From Amycolatopsis umgeniensis (GTDB lineage: Bacteria > Actinomycetota > Actinomycetes > Mycobacteriales > Pseudonocardiaceae): 64,000 nt of DNA. The position numbers and the translations under genes were made by a program. This document shows positions 43,638 through 53,591 of this stretch, piece after piece (position 1 is the first letter of the stretch; the number at the start of each line of letters is the position of its first letter). The stretch spans positions 3,844,001 to 3,908,000 of the forward strand of contig NZ_JACHMX010000001.1 of the NCBI RefSeq assembly GCF_014205155.1. The letters are read 5' to 3'. Under the pieces are notes generated by a model. That model was not told the DNA's origin, did not search any database, and saw nothing but the letters and a program-made list of their open reading frames with translations.

Positions 43638-45450
43638 GGCGGTGCAGCCTGAGCGCGAGCTGGAGTTCCAGCGCGCGCTCGGGCGTCTGCCAGTGCTCGC
43701 CCAGCAGCGACGCGATGCGGTCCAGCCGCTGCACGACGGTGTTGACGTGCACGTGAAGCTGATCCTTCGCCCGCGTCAAGTTGCCGCCGCAGGCGAAATA
43801 CGCCCGTAAAGTGCCGATCAGATCCGTGCCGCGACGCTCGTCGTAATCGAGCACCGGGCCGATCGTGGCCGACACGTACGCGGCGAGGTCGGCGTGTTCG
43901 CCGAGAAGCAGCCCGACGAACCCGAGGTCGGCCATGCTCGCGCCTTCACCTTCCCGGCCGAGGGCGAGCAAGGACGCCACACACCGCGCGGCCTCCGCAT
44001 GGGCCTCGGCCAGTGCCCGCGGCGAGGTGGCGGGCCCCGCCGCGCCCACCGTCACCGGACAGTCCATTGTGGACGCCAGTTCGGCGGCGACGGATCTGGC
44101 CAGCGCCCCGGCGTCCTCGCCGCGGACCAGCAGGACGACCTCGTCGGCGTGGACACCGACCAGATCCGCGTGCCGGGCGGCCGCCATGGCCAGCCGTCGC
44201 CGGGAGACGTCGTCCGAATGCGCGATCAGCACCGCATGTGCTGTCGACAAGTCGACCCCGAGGCGACGGCCTCGTGCCAGCAACGCGGCGGGGTTGCGGC
44301 CCGGCGCGGTGAGCAGATCCGAGAGCAACTCCCCGCGCACCTCGTCCTCGGCCCGCGCGACGGAACGCCGCTGCATCAGCAGGACCGCGGTGACCACCCC
44401 CGCCCGCTCGAACAGCCGCCTGTCCGCCTCCCCGAGCGACCGCCCGCCACCCAGCACCAGGCTGCCGAGGAACTCCTGCCCCGCCTGGACGGCGCACAGC
44501 CAACCGTCCTCAGTGGACACGGCCCGCCCGCTCGCGCGGGACACCGACACGGCCGCACGCGAGAGTCTCAGCTCCCCGTCGGTCCGGGCCAGGACCGCGC
44601 CGTCCGCGTCGTAGACGGCGATCCCGCCGCCCAGCACGTCCGCGACCGCGGCGGCGACCTCGGCCAAGTCGCCGCCGCGCAGGACGAGATCCATCAGCCG
44701 GTCGTGCGCGTCTTCGGCACGGCGCATCGCGTCGTTGTGCGCGCTGATCGTCGCGTTGGCGGCGTTCAGCTCGGCGACCGCGCGCCGCGTCTCGTCCAGC
44801 AGATGCGCGTTGTCCAGCGCGATCGCCGCGTGGTCGGCCAGCGAAGACAGCAGCGCGACCTCCTCGGGCGAGAACTCGCGAGCGCTCCGGTCCGAGGCGA
44901 ACAACACCCCGATGACCTTGCTGCCGATCGCCAGCGGCACGCCGAGAATCGCCGTCAGCCCTTCGTCGAGCACGCCGGTGTCGATCGACGAAGTGTGGTG
45001 GAACCGCTTGTCGTTGAAGTAGTCCGCCGTCGCGTACGGCCGCGCGGTCTGCGCGACCAGCCCGCCGAGCCCCTCGCCCATCCCCAGCACGATGTCCTGG
45101 AACAGCGCGGAAACCGAACCGTCGGTCACGCGGACGTAGGTGTTGCCCTCGGTCTCGTCGTTGAGGCTGAGGTACGAGACGTCCACGCCGAGCAGCGCCC
45201 GCGCGCGCCGCACGATCGACCGGAGGACGGCGTCCGGATCGTCCAGCCTGGCGAGATCGCTGGCCGTGTCGAACAGCGCGGCCAGTTCCGCCTCGCGCCG
45301 CCGGTGCTCGGCGACGGTGTCCCGGATCCGCAGCGCCAGCTCGGTGGCCTTCGGATCGACGGGGACGTGCGCCAGCTGCTCGCTGCCCGCCCCTGAGGCG
45401 AGCAGTTCGAGCAGCCGGCGCAACTGGGCGGAACTGTCCACAGCGGTCAT
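43615..45450 (-). CDS. GAF-domain transcriptional regulator with PucR/CdaR-type helix-turn-helix
   Basis: 611 residues. A GAF domain at about 60-205 (DPDAVLRSIVRRARALLGVDVSYLSL, ILGVPLAIGSKVIGVLFASDR) is followed by a helical linker. A second ligand or GGDEF-like region is at 260-500. The C-terminal HTH_30 is LIGTLRAYFACGGNLTRAKDQLHVHVNTVVQRLDRIASLL, diagnostic of PucR/CdaR activators. Its ATG overlaps the stop of the MHS symporter gene by ATGA. It is therefore coupled to the 3-hydroxybutyrate dehydrogenase operon and probably senses its substrate. Cytosolic. Confidence 0.92.
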   Translation of the reverse strand: MTAVDSSAQLRRLLELLASGAGSEQLAHVPVDPKATELALRIRDTVAEHRRREAELAALFDTASDLARLDDPDAVLRSIVRRARALLGVDVSYLSLNDETEGNTYVRVTDGSVSALFQDIVLGMGEGLGGLVAQTARPYATADYFNDKRFHHTSSIDTGVLDEGLTAILGVPLAIGSKVIGVLFASDRSAREFSPEEVALLSSLADHAAIALDNAHLLDETRRAVAELNAANATISAHNDAMRRAEDAHDRLMDLVLRGGDLAEVAAAVADVLGGGIAVYDADGAVLARTDGELRLSRAAVSVSRASGRAVSTEDGWLCAVQAGQEFLGSLVLGGGRSLGEADRRLFERAGVVTAVLLMQRRSVARAEDEVRGELLSDLLTAPGRNPAALLARGRRLGVDLSTAHAVLIAHSDDVSRRRLAMAAARHADLVGVHADEVVLLVRGEDAGALARSVAAELASTMDCPVTVGAAGPATSPRALAEAHAEAARCVASLLALGREGEGASMADLGFVGLLLGEHADLAAYVSATIGPVLDYDERRGTDLIGTLRAYFACGGNLTRAKDQLHVHVNTVVQRLDRIASLLGEHWQTPERALELQLALRLHRLTNGRNG

Positions 45451-46760
45451 GCTGACACGTGACTGCGCTCCGCGAGAACTTCGGAGTGCAGGGACTGCCC
45501 CTTGGTCTCACGGGCGGCGAGCAACGCGATCACGGTCAGCACGCACATCGCGACGACGTAGAGCGACACCGGGATCGTGCTGCCGAACTCCTTGAACAGC
45601 GCGACCGCGATGAGCGGCGCCACCGCACCCGCCGCGATCGACGACAGCTGCCCGCCGACCGAAAGTCCCGTGTAGCGGACCCGCGTCGGGAACTGCTCGG
45701 AGAAGAACGCGGCCTGCGGGCCGTACATCGCGCCGTGCAGCACCAGCCCGACGGTCGCCGCGAGAATGATGACACCGGAATTCTTCGTGTCGAGCATCGC
45801 GAAGAACACGAAACTCCACACCGCCATGCCGATCGCGCCGAACAGGTAGACCGGGCGGCGGCCGATGCGGTCGGAAAGAATGCCCCACAAGGGAATGGTC
45901 ACGAAATGCACGGCCGAACCGATGAGCACCGCGTTGAGCCCGGCCGATTTCGGCAAACTCAATCCGGTGGTGACGTAAACGAGAATGAACGCGGTGATCA
46001 CGTAGTACGAAACGTTCTCCGCCATTCGCGAACCGATCGTGATCAGCACCGCGCGCCAGTTGTTCCGGAACACCTCGACGACCGGCGCGTGCTCGGGCTT
46101 GCTCTTCTCCTGTGCCGCCAAGAACACGGGCGATTCGCTGACCGCGAGCCGGATCCACAGCCCGATCACCACGAGGACACCGGAAAGCAGGAACGGGATC
46201 CGCCAGCCCCAGCTGAGGAACGCCTCGTCGGACTGCGTCGCGGCGAGGATCGCGAGGACGGCCGTCGCGAGCAGGTTCCCGCCCGGCGCGCCGCACTGCG
46301 GCCACGACGCCCAGAACCCTCGGCGTTTGTCGTCACCGTGTTCGGAGACGATCAGCACCGCGCCGCCCCATTCGCCGCCGAGGGCGAAACCCTGCACCAG
46401 CCGCAGCAGCGTGAGCAGGATCGGCGCCAGCACGCCGACCGTCGCGTACGTCGGGAGGACACCCATCGCGCAGGTCGAGCCACCCATCAGCAGCAGGCTC
46501 AGCACCAGCAGCTTCTTGCGGCCGACCCGGTCCCCGAAGTGCCCGAACACCAGCCCGCCGATCGGCCGCGCGAGGAAACCGACGGCGTAGGTCAGGAACG
46601 CGAGCAGCGTGCCGGTCAGCGGATCGTTGGTGGGGAAGAACAATTTGCCGAACACCAGCGCCGCGGCGGAGGTGTAGAGGAAGAAGTCGTACCACTCGAT
46701 CGTCGTTCCGATCAGGCTGGCACTGACCACCTTCGCGATCGAGCCACGGGGCTTTGACAC
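45447..46760 (-). CDS. MHS-family metabolite:H+ symporter
   Basis: 437 residues from the GTG at 46760 (AAAGGGA upstream). MFS subfamily MHS: ASLIGTTIEWYDFFLY in helix 1, the loop motif GHFGDRVGRKK, WGGAVLIVSEHG in helix 4-5, and GAPGGNLLA. It imports organic acids with H+. It lies 20 bp after the 3-hydroxybutyrate dehydrogenase gene and overlaps the regulator, so 3-hydroxybutyrate or a related acid is the best guess for its substrate. A second MHS transporter is at 53588. Confidence 0.9.
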   Translation of the reverse strand: MSKPRGSIAKVVSASLIGTTIEWYDFFLYTSAAALVFGKLFFPTNDPLTGTLLAFLTYAVGFLARPIGGLVFGHFGDRVGRKKLLVLSLLLMGGSTCAMGVLPTYATVGVLAPILLTLLRLVQGFALGGEWGGAVLIVSEHGDDKRRGFWASWPQCGAPGGNLLATAVLAILAATQSDEAFLSWGWRIPFLLSGVLVVIGLWIRLAVSESPVFLAAQEKSKPEHAPVVEVFRNNWRAVLITIGSRMAENVSYYVITAFILVYVTTGLSLPKSAGLNAVLIGSAVHFVTIPLWGILSDRIGRRPVYLFGAIGMAVWSFVFFAMLDTKNSGVIILAATVGLVLHGAMYGPQAAFFSEQFPTRVRYTGLSVGGQLSSIAAGAVAPLIAVALFKEFGSTIPVSLYVVAMCVLTVIALLAARETKGQSLHSEVLAERSHVSA

Positions 46761-46780
46761 GGGCGTCCCTTTCTGGGGGT

Positions 46781-47539
46781 TCACGCGGCGGTCCAGCCGC
46801 CGTCGAGGGGGAGGGAGGTGCCGGTGACGTGGGCGGCGGGCGTACCGCACAGCCAGAGGACGCACGCGGCGACGTCCTCGGGTTCGATGAGCCGCTTGAT
46901 CGCCGAACGGGCCAGCAGGATTTGCTCGATGACGGCGTCGCGTTCGAGGCCGTGTTCTTCGGCCTGCGCCTGGAGCTGGCCGGTGACCAGCGGGGTCCGG
47001 ACGTAGCCGGGGTTGACGCAGTTGCTGGTCACCCCGTGTTCGGCGCCTTCGAGCGCGGTGACCTTGGAAAGTCCTTCGAGCGCGTGCTTCGCGGTGACGT
47101 ACGCGGATTTGAACGGGCTCGCGCGGAGACCGTGGACGCTCGACATGTTGACCACGCGGCCCCAGCCGCGGTCGTACATCCGCGGCAGCACGTGGCGGAT
47201 GAGCAGGAACGGCGCGGTGACCATGAGCGCCTGGATACGGGTGAACGTCTCCGGCGGAAACTCGTGGATCGGCGCGATGTGCTGGAAACCGGCGTTGTTG
47301 ACGAGGATGTCGATCTCGGCCGGGAGCGTCTCGATGGCCCGGCCGTCGGTGAGGTCGACGACGTGCGCGATGCCGTTGACGTCGGCCGCCGCCTTCTCGA
47401 CGGCGTCGTCGATGTCGACGAGGTGGACCTTGGCCCCGGCCTCGGCGAGCGCTCCGGCGCACGCCAGGCCGATACCGCTCGCCGCGCCCGTGACCAGCGC
47501 GGACTTACCGGCCAGATCGCTGTGATACGCACCACTCAT
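46781..47539 (-). CDS. 3-hydroxybutyrate dehydrogenase (SDR)
   Basis: 252 residues. Cofactor motif TGAASGIG (17-24) with VDID after the second strand implies NAD. Catalytic Ser134, Tyr147 and Lys151 in SSVHGLRASPFKSAYVTAKHALEG. The region NCVNPGYVRTPLV and the later IKRLIEPEDVAACVLWLC are the family hallmarks of bacterial D-3-hydroxybutyrate dehydrogenases. Oxidises 3-hydroxybutyrate to acetoacetate in the cytosol. First gene of the operon with the MHS symporter and PucR-type regulator. Placed near extracellular PHB depolymerase genes, it closes a plausible catabolic route. Confidence 0.9.
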   Translation of the reverse strand: MSGAYHSDLAGKSALVTGAASGIGLACAGALAEAGAKVHLVDIDDAVEKAAADVNGIAHVVDLTDGRAIETLPAEIDILVNNAGFQHIAPIHEFPPETFTRIQALMVTAPFLLIRHVLPRMYDRGWGRVVNMSSVHGLRASPFKSAYVTAKHALEGLSKVTALEGAEHGVTSNCVNPGYVRTPLVTGQLQAQAEEHGLERDAVIEQILLARSAIKRLIEPEDVAACVLWLCGTPAAHVTGTSLPLDGGWTAA

Positions 47540-47627
47540 GCCGGACGACGTTAGGTCGCCCGGCCCGCTTAAGCCATGTGGTCACGCGCTACACCTGCTC
47601 GAGATCCCGTGTGGGATCTCACCAGGG

Positions 47628-48359
47628 TCAGCCCGCCGCGTCCGAGATGGACTTCGCCTCGCGAGCACCGGCCTCGAACGCTTCGCACGAGAAGAGCAGC
47701 CAAGACCGGACACCCTCGGGAGTCCCGCCAGCGAACGTCGTAGCGGCCTCGATGTACTTCGGCACACGCCGGAAGTACGCGACCTCGGGCACCGTCAGCG
47801 CCTTCGGGTCCAGCCCGGTCGCCACCGCCGAGAGCCGGGCCGCCGCCCGCGCGACAACACCGTCCGCGGAGCCGAAAGGCTTCAGTGCCAACAGTTCCCC
47901 GTGCACGACGGCGGTCAGCACCGGCCCCGGGACCGACGTCGCACCGGTGACCAGTTGCGCCAGCATCTCCAGCCGCGGCCCGACGTCGCCCGACGACCGC
48001 GGCCGCCCCAGCGCGTCGAGATCCGCCACCAGATCCGACGCGGCGAGGACGTGAAGTCGCGCCAACGCCTGCAGCGGCGCGCGCCGCCACGTCGGGAGCA
48101 GGCCCTCCAACGCCTCCGCGACACGCAACGCGCCCGCCAGCACCGGATCGGTCACCTCACCGGATTCCGGCAGTTCGGGCGCGGCGCCTTCGATCCCGGC
48201 CGACGCGCGCGCCGACCGCACGGACGCTTCGGCGGCCGTCGCCGCGCCGCCGCGCAGGTTGGCCGGCAGCCGGTGGACGGCGAACACCGCGTCCTGAGCC
48301 GATTTCGCGGCCGCCGCGACACCCTCGAGGTCCAGCAGCGGCTTCAGCGGATCCGTCAC
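47628..48359 (-). CDS. Degenerate Fic-fold protein (Rv3662c type)
   Basis: 243 residues from the GTG at 48359 that overlaps the upstream stop (GTGA). Residues 50-58 (ARASAGIEG) match the inhibitory-helix pattern of Fic proteins (S/T-x3-E-G/N). Residues 153-171 read HGELLALKPFGSADGVVAR where an active Fic enzyme has HPFxxGNGRxxR: His is replaced by Lys160, the loop Gly by Ala165, Asn by Asp166, and the first Arg by Val168. The nucleotide-transfer site is thus lost although the fold cues stay. It is coupled to a phosphoribosyltransferase. Function unknown; it may have become a nucleotide-binding or regulatory partner. Confidence 0.75.
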   Translation of the reverse strand: MTDPLKPLLDLEGVAAAAKSAQDAVFAVHRLPANLRGGAATAAEASVRSARASAGIEGAAPELPESGEVTDPVLAGALRVAEALEGLLPTWRRAPLQALARLHVLAASDLVADLDALGRPRSSGDVGPRLEMLAQLVTGATSVPGPVLTAVVHGELLALKPFGSADGVVARAAARLSAVATGLDPKALTVPEVAYFRRVPKYIEAATTFAGGTPEGVRSWLLFSCEAFEAGAREAKSISDAAG

Positions 48360-48853
48360 GCGTCCAGCACCTGCCCCGCGCGCCGGACCACCGGCGCCTG
48401 CACGGACCACGGGAAGTTGATCCACAGATCCGTGTGCTTCCAGACGTACTCGCATTTGACCTCGGAGCGCGGCTTCTCGTAGACGACCGCGCAACGCACC
48501 TCGGCGACGTGGTCGGCGCAGAAGTCACGGACCAGCTTCAACGTCGCGCCGGTGTCCGCCACGTCGTCGGCGACGAGCACCTTCTTCTTCGTCAGGTCGA
48601 CGACGTTCGGCACCGGCGGCAGCATCACCGGCAGGTCGAGGCGCTGATCGACGCCGGTGTAGAACTCGACGTTCATCACGTGCAGGTTCTTCACGTCCAG
48701 CGCGTAGCCGAGCGCGCCGGCGACGAACAGCCCGCCGCGCGCGATCGACAGGATCAGGTCCGGCTCGAACCCGTCGTCGGCGACGGTCTGCGCCAGATCC
48801 CTGCTGGCCGTCCCGAACAACTCCCAGGTGAGCTCTTCCCGCTCTTCGGCCAT
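48356..48853 (-). CDS. Purine-type phosphoribosyltransferase
   Basis: 165 residues from the ATG at 48853. Type I PRT fold with the PRPP motif VLVADDVADTGATL (92-105) and an ILSIARGGLFVAG loop at 35-46. Similar in layout to Gpt/xanthine PRT-like proteins of about 160-190 residues. The lid region EFYTGVDQRLDLP and the C-terminal strand WINFPWSVQ resemble xanthine/guanine members. It would transfer ribose-5-phosphate to a purine base. Its stop overlaps the start of the Fic-like gene, and the pairing with a nucleotide-transfer fold is suggestive. Confidence 0.88.
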   Translation of the reverse strand: MAEEREELTWELFGTASRDLAQTVADDGFEPDLILSIARGGLFVAGALGYALDVKNLHVMNVEFYTGVDQRLDLPVMLPPVPNVVDLTKKKVLVADDVADTGATLKLVRDFCADHVAEVRCAVVYEKPRSEVKCEYVWKHTDLWINFPWSVQAPVVRRAGQVLDA

Positions 48854-48969
48854 GGTGCCTCGCCTTCGTCGATCGTTCCCGCGAGCATAGGCAACGCCCG
48901 AGTGGCCTTCTCGAATGCTTCGAAACTGGCTATCCAGTAAGGCCATTGCCAGGACGTAGCGTCGGGACC

Positions 48970-49548
48970 GTGAACGACTGGAACGACCACGCGACCTTGA
49001 CCGGCGAACGCGTCCGCCTCGAACCCCTCACCCGCGACCACGCCAAAGGCCTGTTCGAGGCCGGATCCGACCCGGCGATCTGGACCTGGCTCAGCCTCCG
49101 GCAACCGGAAGACCTCGCCGCGGCCGAAGCGATGGTCGAAGGCATCCTCGGCGACCCGGCCCGCCGCGCCTGGGCGCAGATCGACGCGCGCACCGGCGAG
49201 GTCGCGGGAACGACGTCGTTCTACGCGATGGACGCACGCCACAAGATCATTTCCCTCGGCTACACCTGGATCGGTTCCGCGTGGCAGCGGACCGGGCTCA
49301 ACCGCGAGTCGAAACTCCTGTTGCTGCGCCACGCTTTCGACGACCTCGGCGCGAACCGCGTCTCGTGGGAGACCGACATCAACAACCTGAAGTCACAGAA
49401 GGCGATCGAACGCCTCGGCGCGCAACGGGAAGGCGTGCTGCGCGCGCATCGCGTCCGGCCCGACGGAACCATCCGTGACACCGTTGTCTACTCCCTCACC
49501 GGACCTGAATGGCCCGCGGTCCGCACCGCTTTGTCCTCAAGCGTGTGA
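48970..49548 (+). CDS. GNAT-family acetyltransferase (RimJ/RimL-like)
   Basis: 192 residues from a GTG at 48970. Acetyltransf_3 type: TGERVRLEPLTRDHAKGL at the start, WAQIDARTGEVAGTTSF, then YTWIGSAWQRTGLNRESKLLLLRHAFDDL with the acetyl-CoA loop (Q-R-T-G-L-N), and NNLKSQKAIERLGAQREGVL, a strong family mark. RimL-type members acetylate protein N-termini or small amines; the target here is unknown. Monocistronic, divergent from the phosphoribosyltransferase. Confidence 0.9.
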   Translation: MNDWNDHATLTGERVRLEPLTRDHAKGLFEAGSDPAIWTWLSLRQPEDLAAAEAMVEGILGDPARRAWAQIDARTGEVAGTTSFYAMDARHKIISLGYTWIGSAWQRTGLNRESKLLLLRHAFDDLGANRVSWETDINNLKSQKAIERLGAQREGVLRAHRVRPDGTIRDTVVYSLTGPEWPAVRTALSSSV

Positions 49549-49648
49549 ATGCCGCGCGCAACCGCGATGCAACCTTTTACTTCGCGTCGTAACGTCGATA
49601 GCGTGCCAACGGGCGTGAAGACACGCGAATCACAGGAGGCATCGCACC

Positions 49649-51619
<1,971 letters not shown>

Positions 51620-51633
51620 CCCTCCGACGCGAC

Positions 51634-51680
51634 ATGAAAGGCCCGTTACTCGCGAATTTCGCGAGTAACGGGCCTTTCAT
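51634..51680. terminator. Perfect 23-bp palindrome after acs
   Basis: Arms 51634-51656 and 51658-51680 around a single central base; the arm begins ATGAAAGGCCCGTTACTCG. It lies 15 bp beyond the acs stop and 9 bp before the end of the convergent AraC gene, serving both. One of the palindromes of the window-wide family. Confidence 0.8.
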
Positions 51681-51688
51681 CGCACCGG

Positions 51689-52543
51689 TCAGGCGGGCTC
51701 GACGGCCAGCCAAAGTTCACAAGTGGCGGTCCCGAAGTCGTCCGAGTGCTCCAGGATCGTGACGATCGACGGCCCCGGCCGCAGCCGCCACGGGTTGGAC
51801 GGGAACCATTCGGTCGCCGTCGCCGCCCACACCTTCTGCAGTGCCTCCGGATGCGGGCCGTCGGTACGGAAGACCGCCCACCGCCCGGACGGCACCTCGA
51901 TGACGTCGAGATCGCCGGGGGCGTCACCGGTGACGGCGACCCCGTGCAGGTAGGTCAGCTCGGCGCCGTCCGGGTCGAGGGCGTCGCTGACCTGCAGCAG
52001 GCCCGGCGGTTCGGTGTCGCTGAGCGCTTTCAGCCGGGCGTGCGCCTCCGGCGGCAGCGCGGTGATGTGCCGCTGGATGTGCGGGTTGACGCCCCGGTGG
52101 ACGAGCGGGACGCGGGTCGCGTGCCCGACGAGCCGGAAAGCGGGACGGTCGACGATACGGGTTTCCATGGGGATGCTCCCTTCGACGCTCAGGCGGAACC
52201 TGAGCCGCGGTTGTGTGCGAAGGGGACCTCCGTCTCGGCGGACCTCACCGGGACCGGCACCGTGGACCGCCCGGAACGCCCTGCCGAACGCCTCGGCCGA
52301 GCCGTAGCCGTACCGGACGGCGATGGTCAGCAGATCGCCCTCGCCACGGACGACGTCGGCGACGGCGGCAGTCATGCGGCGACGGCGGACGTACTCCGAC
52401 AGCGACATTCCCGCCAGCGACGAGAACATCCGGCGCAGGTGGTACTCGGTCGTGCCGGACGCGCCGGCCAGCCCCGTGACGTCGAGGTCGTCCGCGAGGT
52501 GCTCTTCCACCAGATCGACGAGCCGGTTGAGTGCCGAGATCAC
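51689..52543 (-). CDS. AraC-family regulator with GyrI-like effector domain
   Basis: 284 residues from a GTG at 52543, selected because GGGAGG stands just upstream and the conserved domain begins at once. N-terminal AraC HTH pair (LAGASGTTEYHLRRMFSSLAG; LLTIAVRYGYGSAEAFGRAF) in residues 1-105. The GyrI-like small-molecule-binding domain follows at 130-284 (RIVDRPAFRLVGHATRVP, LDVIEVPSGRWAVFRT, WRLRPGPSIVTI). It resembles Rob/SoxS-like multidrug sensors of the BltR type. Target gene not indicated; no divergent partner within 170 bp. Confidence 0.9.
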   Translation of the reverse strand: MISALNRLVDLVEEHLADDLDVTGLAGASGTTEYHLRRMFSSLAGMSLSEYVRRRRMTAAVADVVRGEGDLLTIAVRYGYGSAEAFGRAFRAVHGAGPGEVRRDGGPLRTQPRLRFRLSVEGSIPMETRIVDRPAFRLVGHATRVPLVHRGVNPHIQRHITALPPEAHARLKALSDTEPPGLLQVSDALDPDGAELTYLHGVAVTGDAPGDLDVIEVPSGRWAVFRTDGPHPEALQKVWAATATEWFPSNPWRLRPGPSIVTILEHSDDFGTATCELWLAVEPA

Positions 52544-52716
52544 GAGGCCTCCCTTCGCCGTCGACTCTGACGGAACGCGACCGGACCGCGCCCGATAGTC
52601 GCGGACCGATCCGATCATGCGACACGCTTAGCACACCCTGCCGCGCGACAGTCGAACGCCTGTTCTAGGATGTGCCGGGTACCACCCCATACCCGGGCAA
52701 GGAGACGACACCGACG

Positions 52717-53199
52717 ATGACCGTGGATGCCATGACACGCACTGACGCCGTGTCCGAAGAAGCGGCTACCGAAGCGCCCGTCGACTCGACGCCGCAGGCG
52801 GAGACCACCTCGGAGACCACCGAGGCCAAGACCGAGACCCCGGAAAACCCGGAGGCCCCCGCCGAGAACACGGCGGAGTCCCCCAAGCCCAAGCGTGGCC
52901 GCCCGAAGGTCGCCACGACGGCGAAGAAGACCCGCACCGTCGAGCTGACCCTCACGGTCACCGGTACCGCCGACGGCGAGTGGCAGGCCGAGCTCAAGAA
53001 CGGCAGCAAGTGGGTCGCGAAGGGCCTGGAGATCCCGGCCGCCGCCGTATCCCGCGCCGCCAAGGAACTGCACGCGGACCTGTCGGGCCCGATCGACGAG
53101 GTCATCAACGCCGCTCGCGAGCTGCAGGCCGCGAAGGTCGCCCAGCTCGAGGCCGAGCTGGAGAAGGCGAAGCTGGCCCTGGCCGAGCTGGACGCGTAA
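52717..53199 (+). CDS. Small acidic protein with AT-hook (DUF6319-type)
   Basis: 160 residues from the ATG at 52717 (AAGGAGA upstream). Residues 1-55 are an acidic, Thr/Glu/Pro-rich disordered tail. KPKRGRPK (57-64) is an AT-hook, a minor-groove binding motif. The rest is a compact alpha/beta domain (VELTLTVTGTADGEWQAELKNG, KWVAKGLEIPAAAV), then a long heptad-rich helix (AARELQAAKVAQLEAELEKA) fit for dimerisation. I recall this shape as DUF6319, common in Pseudonocardiaceae. Likely nucleoid-associated, but this is inference. It ends in a clear intrinsic terminator. Confidence 0.82.
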   Translation: MTVDAMTRTDAVSEEAATEAPVDSTPQAETTSETTEAKTETPENPEAPAENTAESPKPKRGRPKVATTAKKTRTVELTLTVTGTADGEWQAELKNGSKWVAKGLEIPAAAVSRAAKELHADLSGPIDEVINAARELQAAKVAQLEAELEKAKLALAELDA

Positions 53200-53212
53200 G
53201 ACTTTCCTCCCG

Positions 53213-53257
53213 ACCGGGGCGGACGCTGGAGACTTCAGTGCCCGCCCCGGTTTCTTT
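53213..53257 (+). terminator. Intrinsic terminator of the AT-hook gene
   Basis: 10-bp stem ACCGGGGCGG (53213-53222) / CCGCCCCGGT (53242-53251) with a 19-nt loop, then TTTCTTT. The T-run makes this a conventional rho-independent site. Confidence 0.8.
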
Positions 53258-53591
53258 ACCCCGAGATCGGCGGCCGTGAGGGCAGCGGCGTCTTGAACTC
53301 GATCCATCGACTGTCCACAATGGCCTCAACGCTGTGCGGGACACCGCGCGGGTGGACGATCGTCTCACCCACCTCGAGCGTGACCTCCCGGCCGTCGAGC
53401 GTGCCACGCAGCGAGCCCGAGACCAGGTACACGATGCTGTCGTGATCGTGGCTGTGCACGGGAGAAGCGACGCCCGCCGGGTAGAAGATCTCGTACGCCA
53501 GCCCGCCTTCCGCCGCGGCTGCCGTCCGGAACCGGCCCTGTCCGCCGATCAGCGGCAGACCCTCCACTGTGGACATCGGCCGCCAGGTCAT
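53256..53591 (-). CDS. Cupin-domain protein
   Basis: 111 residues forming one small beta-barrel cupin. Metal-ligand block 1 is SPVHSHDHDSIVYLVSGSLRG (His, His, Glu-like Asp). Block 2 is GETIVHPRGVPHSVE, with a second His. It overlaps the MHS symporter gene by ATGA, so both are in one operon, probably handling one organic acid. A dioxygenase, isomerase or sensor role is possible; the protein is too small to decide. Confidence 0.87.
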   Translation of the reverse strand: MTWRPMSTVEGLPLIGGQGRFRTAAAAEGGLAYEIFYPAGVASPVHSHDHDSIVYLVSGSLRGTLDGREVTLEVGETIVHPRGVPHSVEAIVDSRWIEFKTPLPSRPPISG

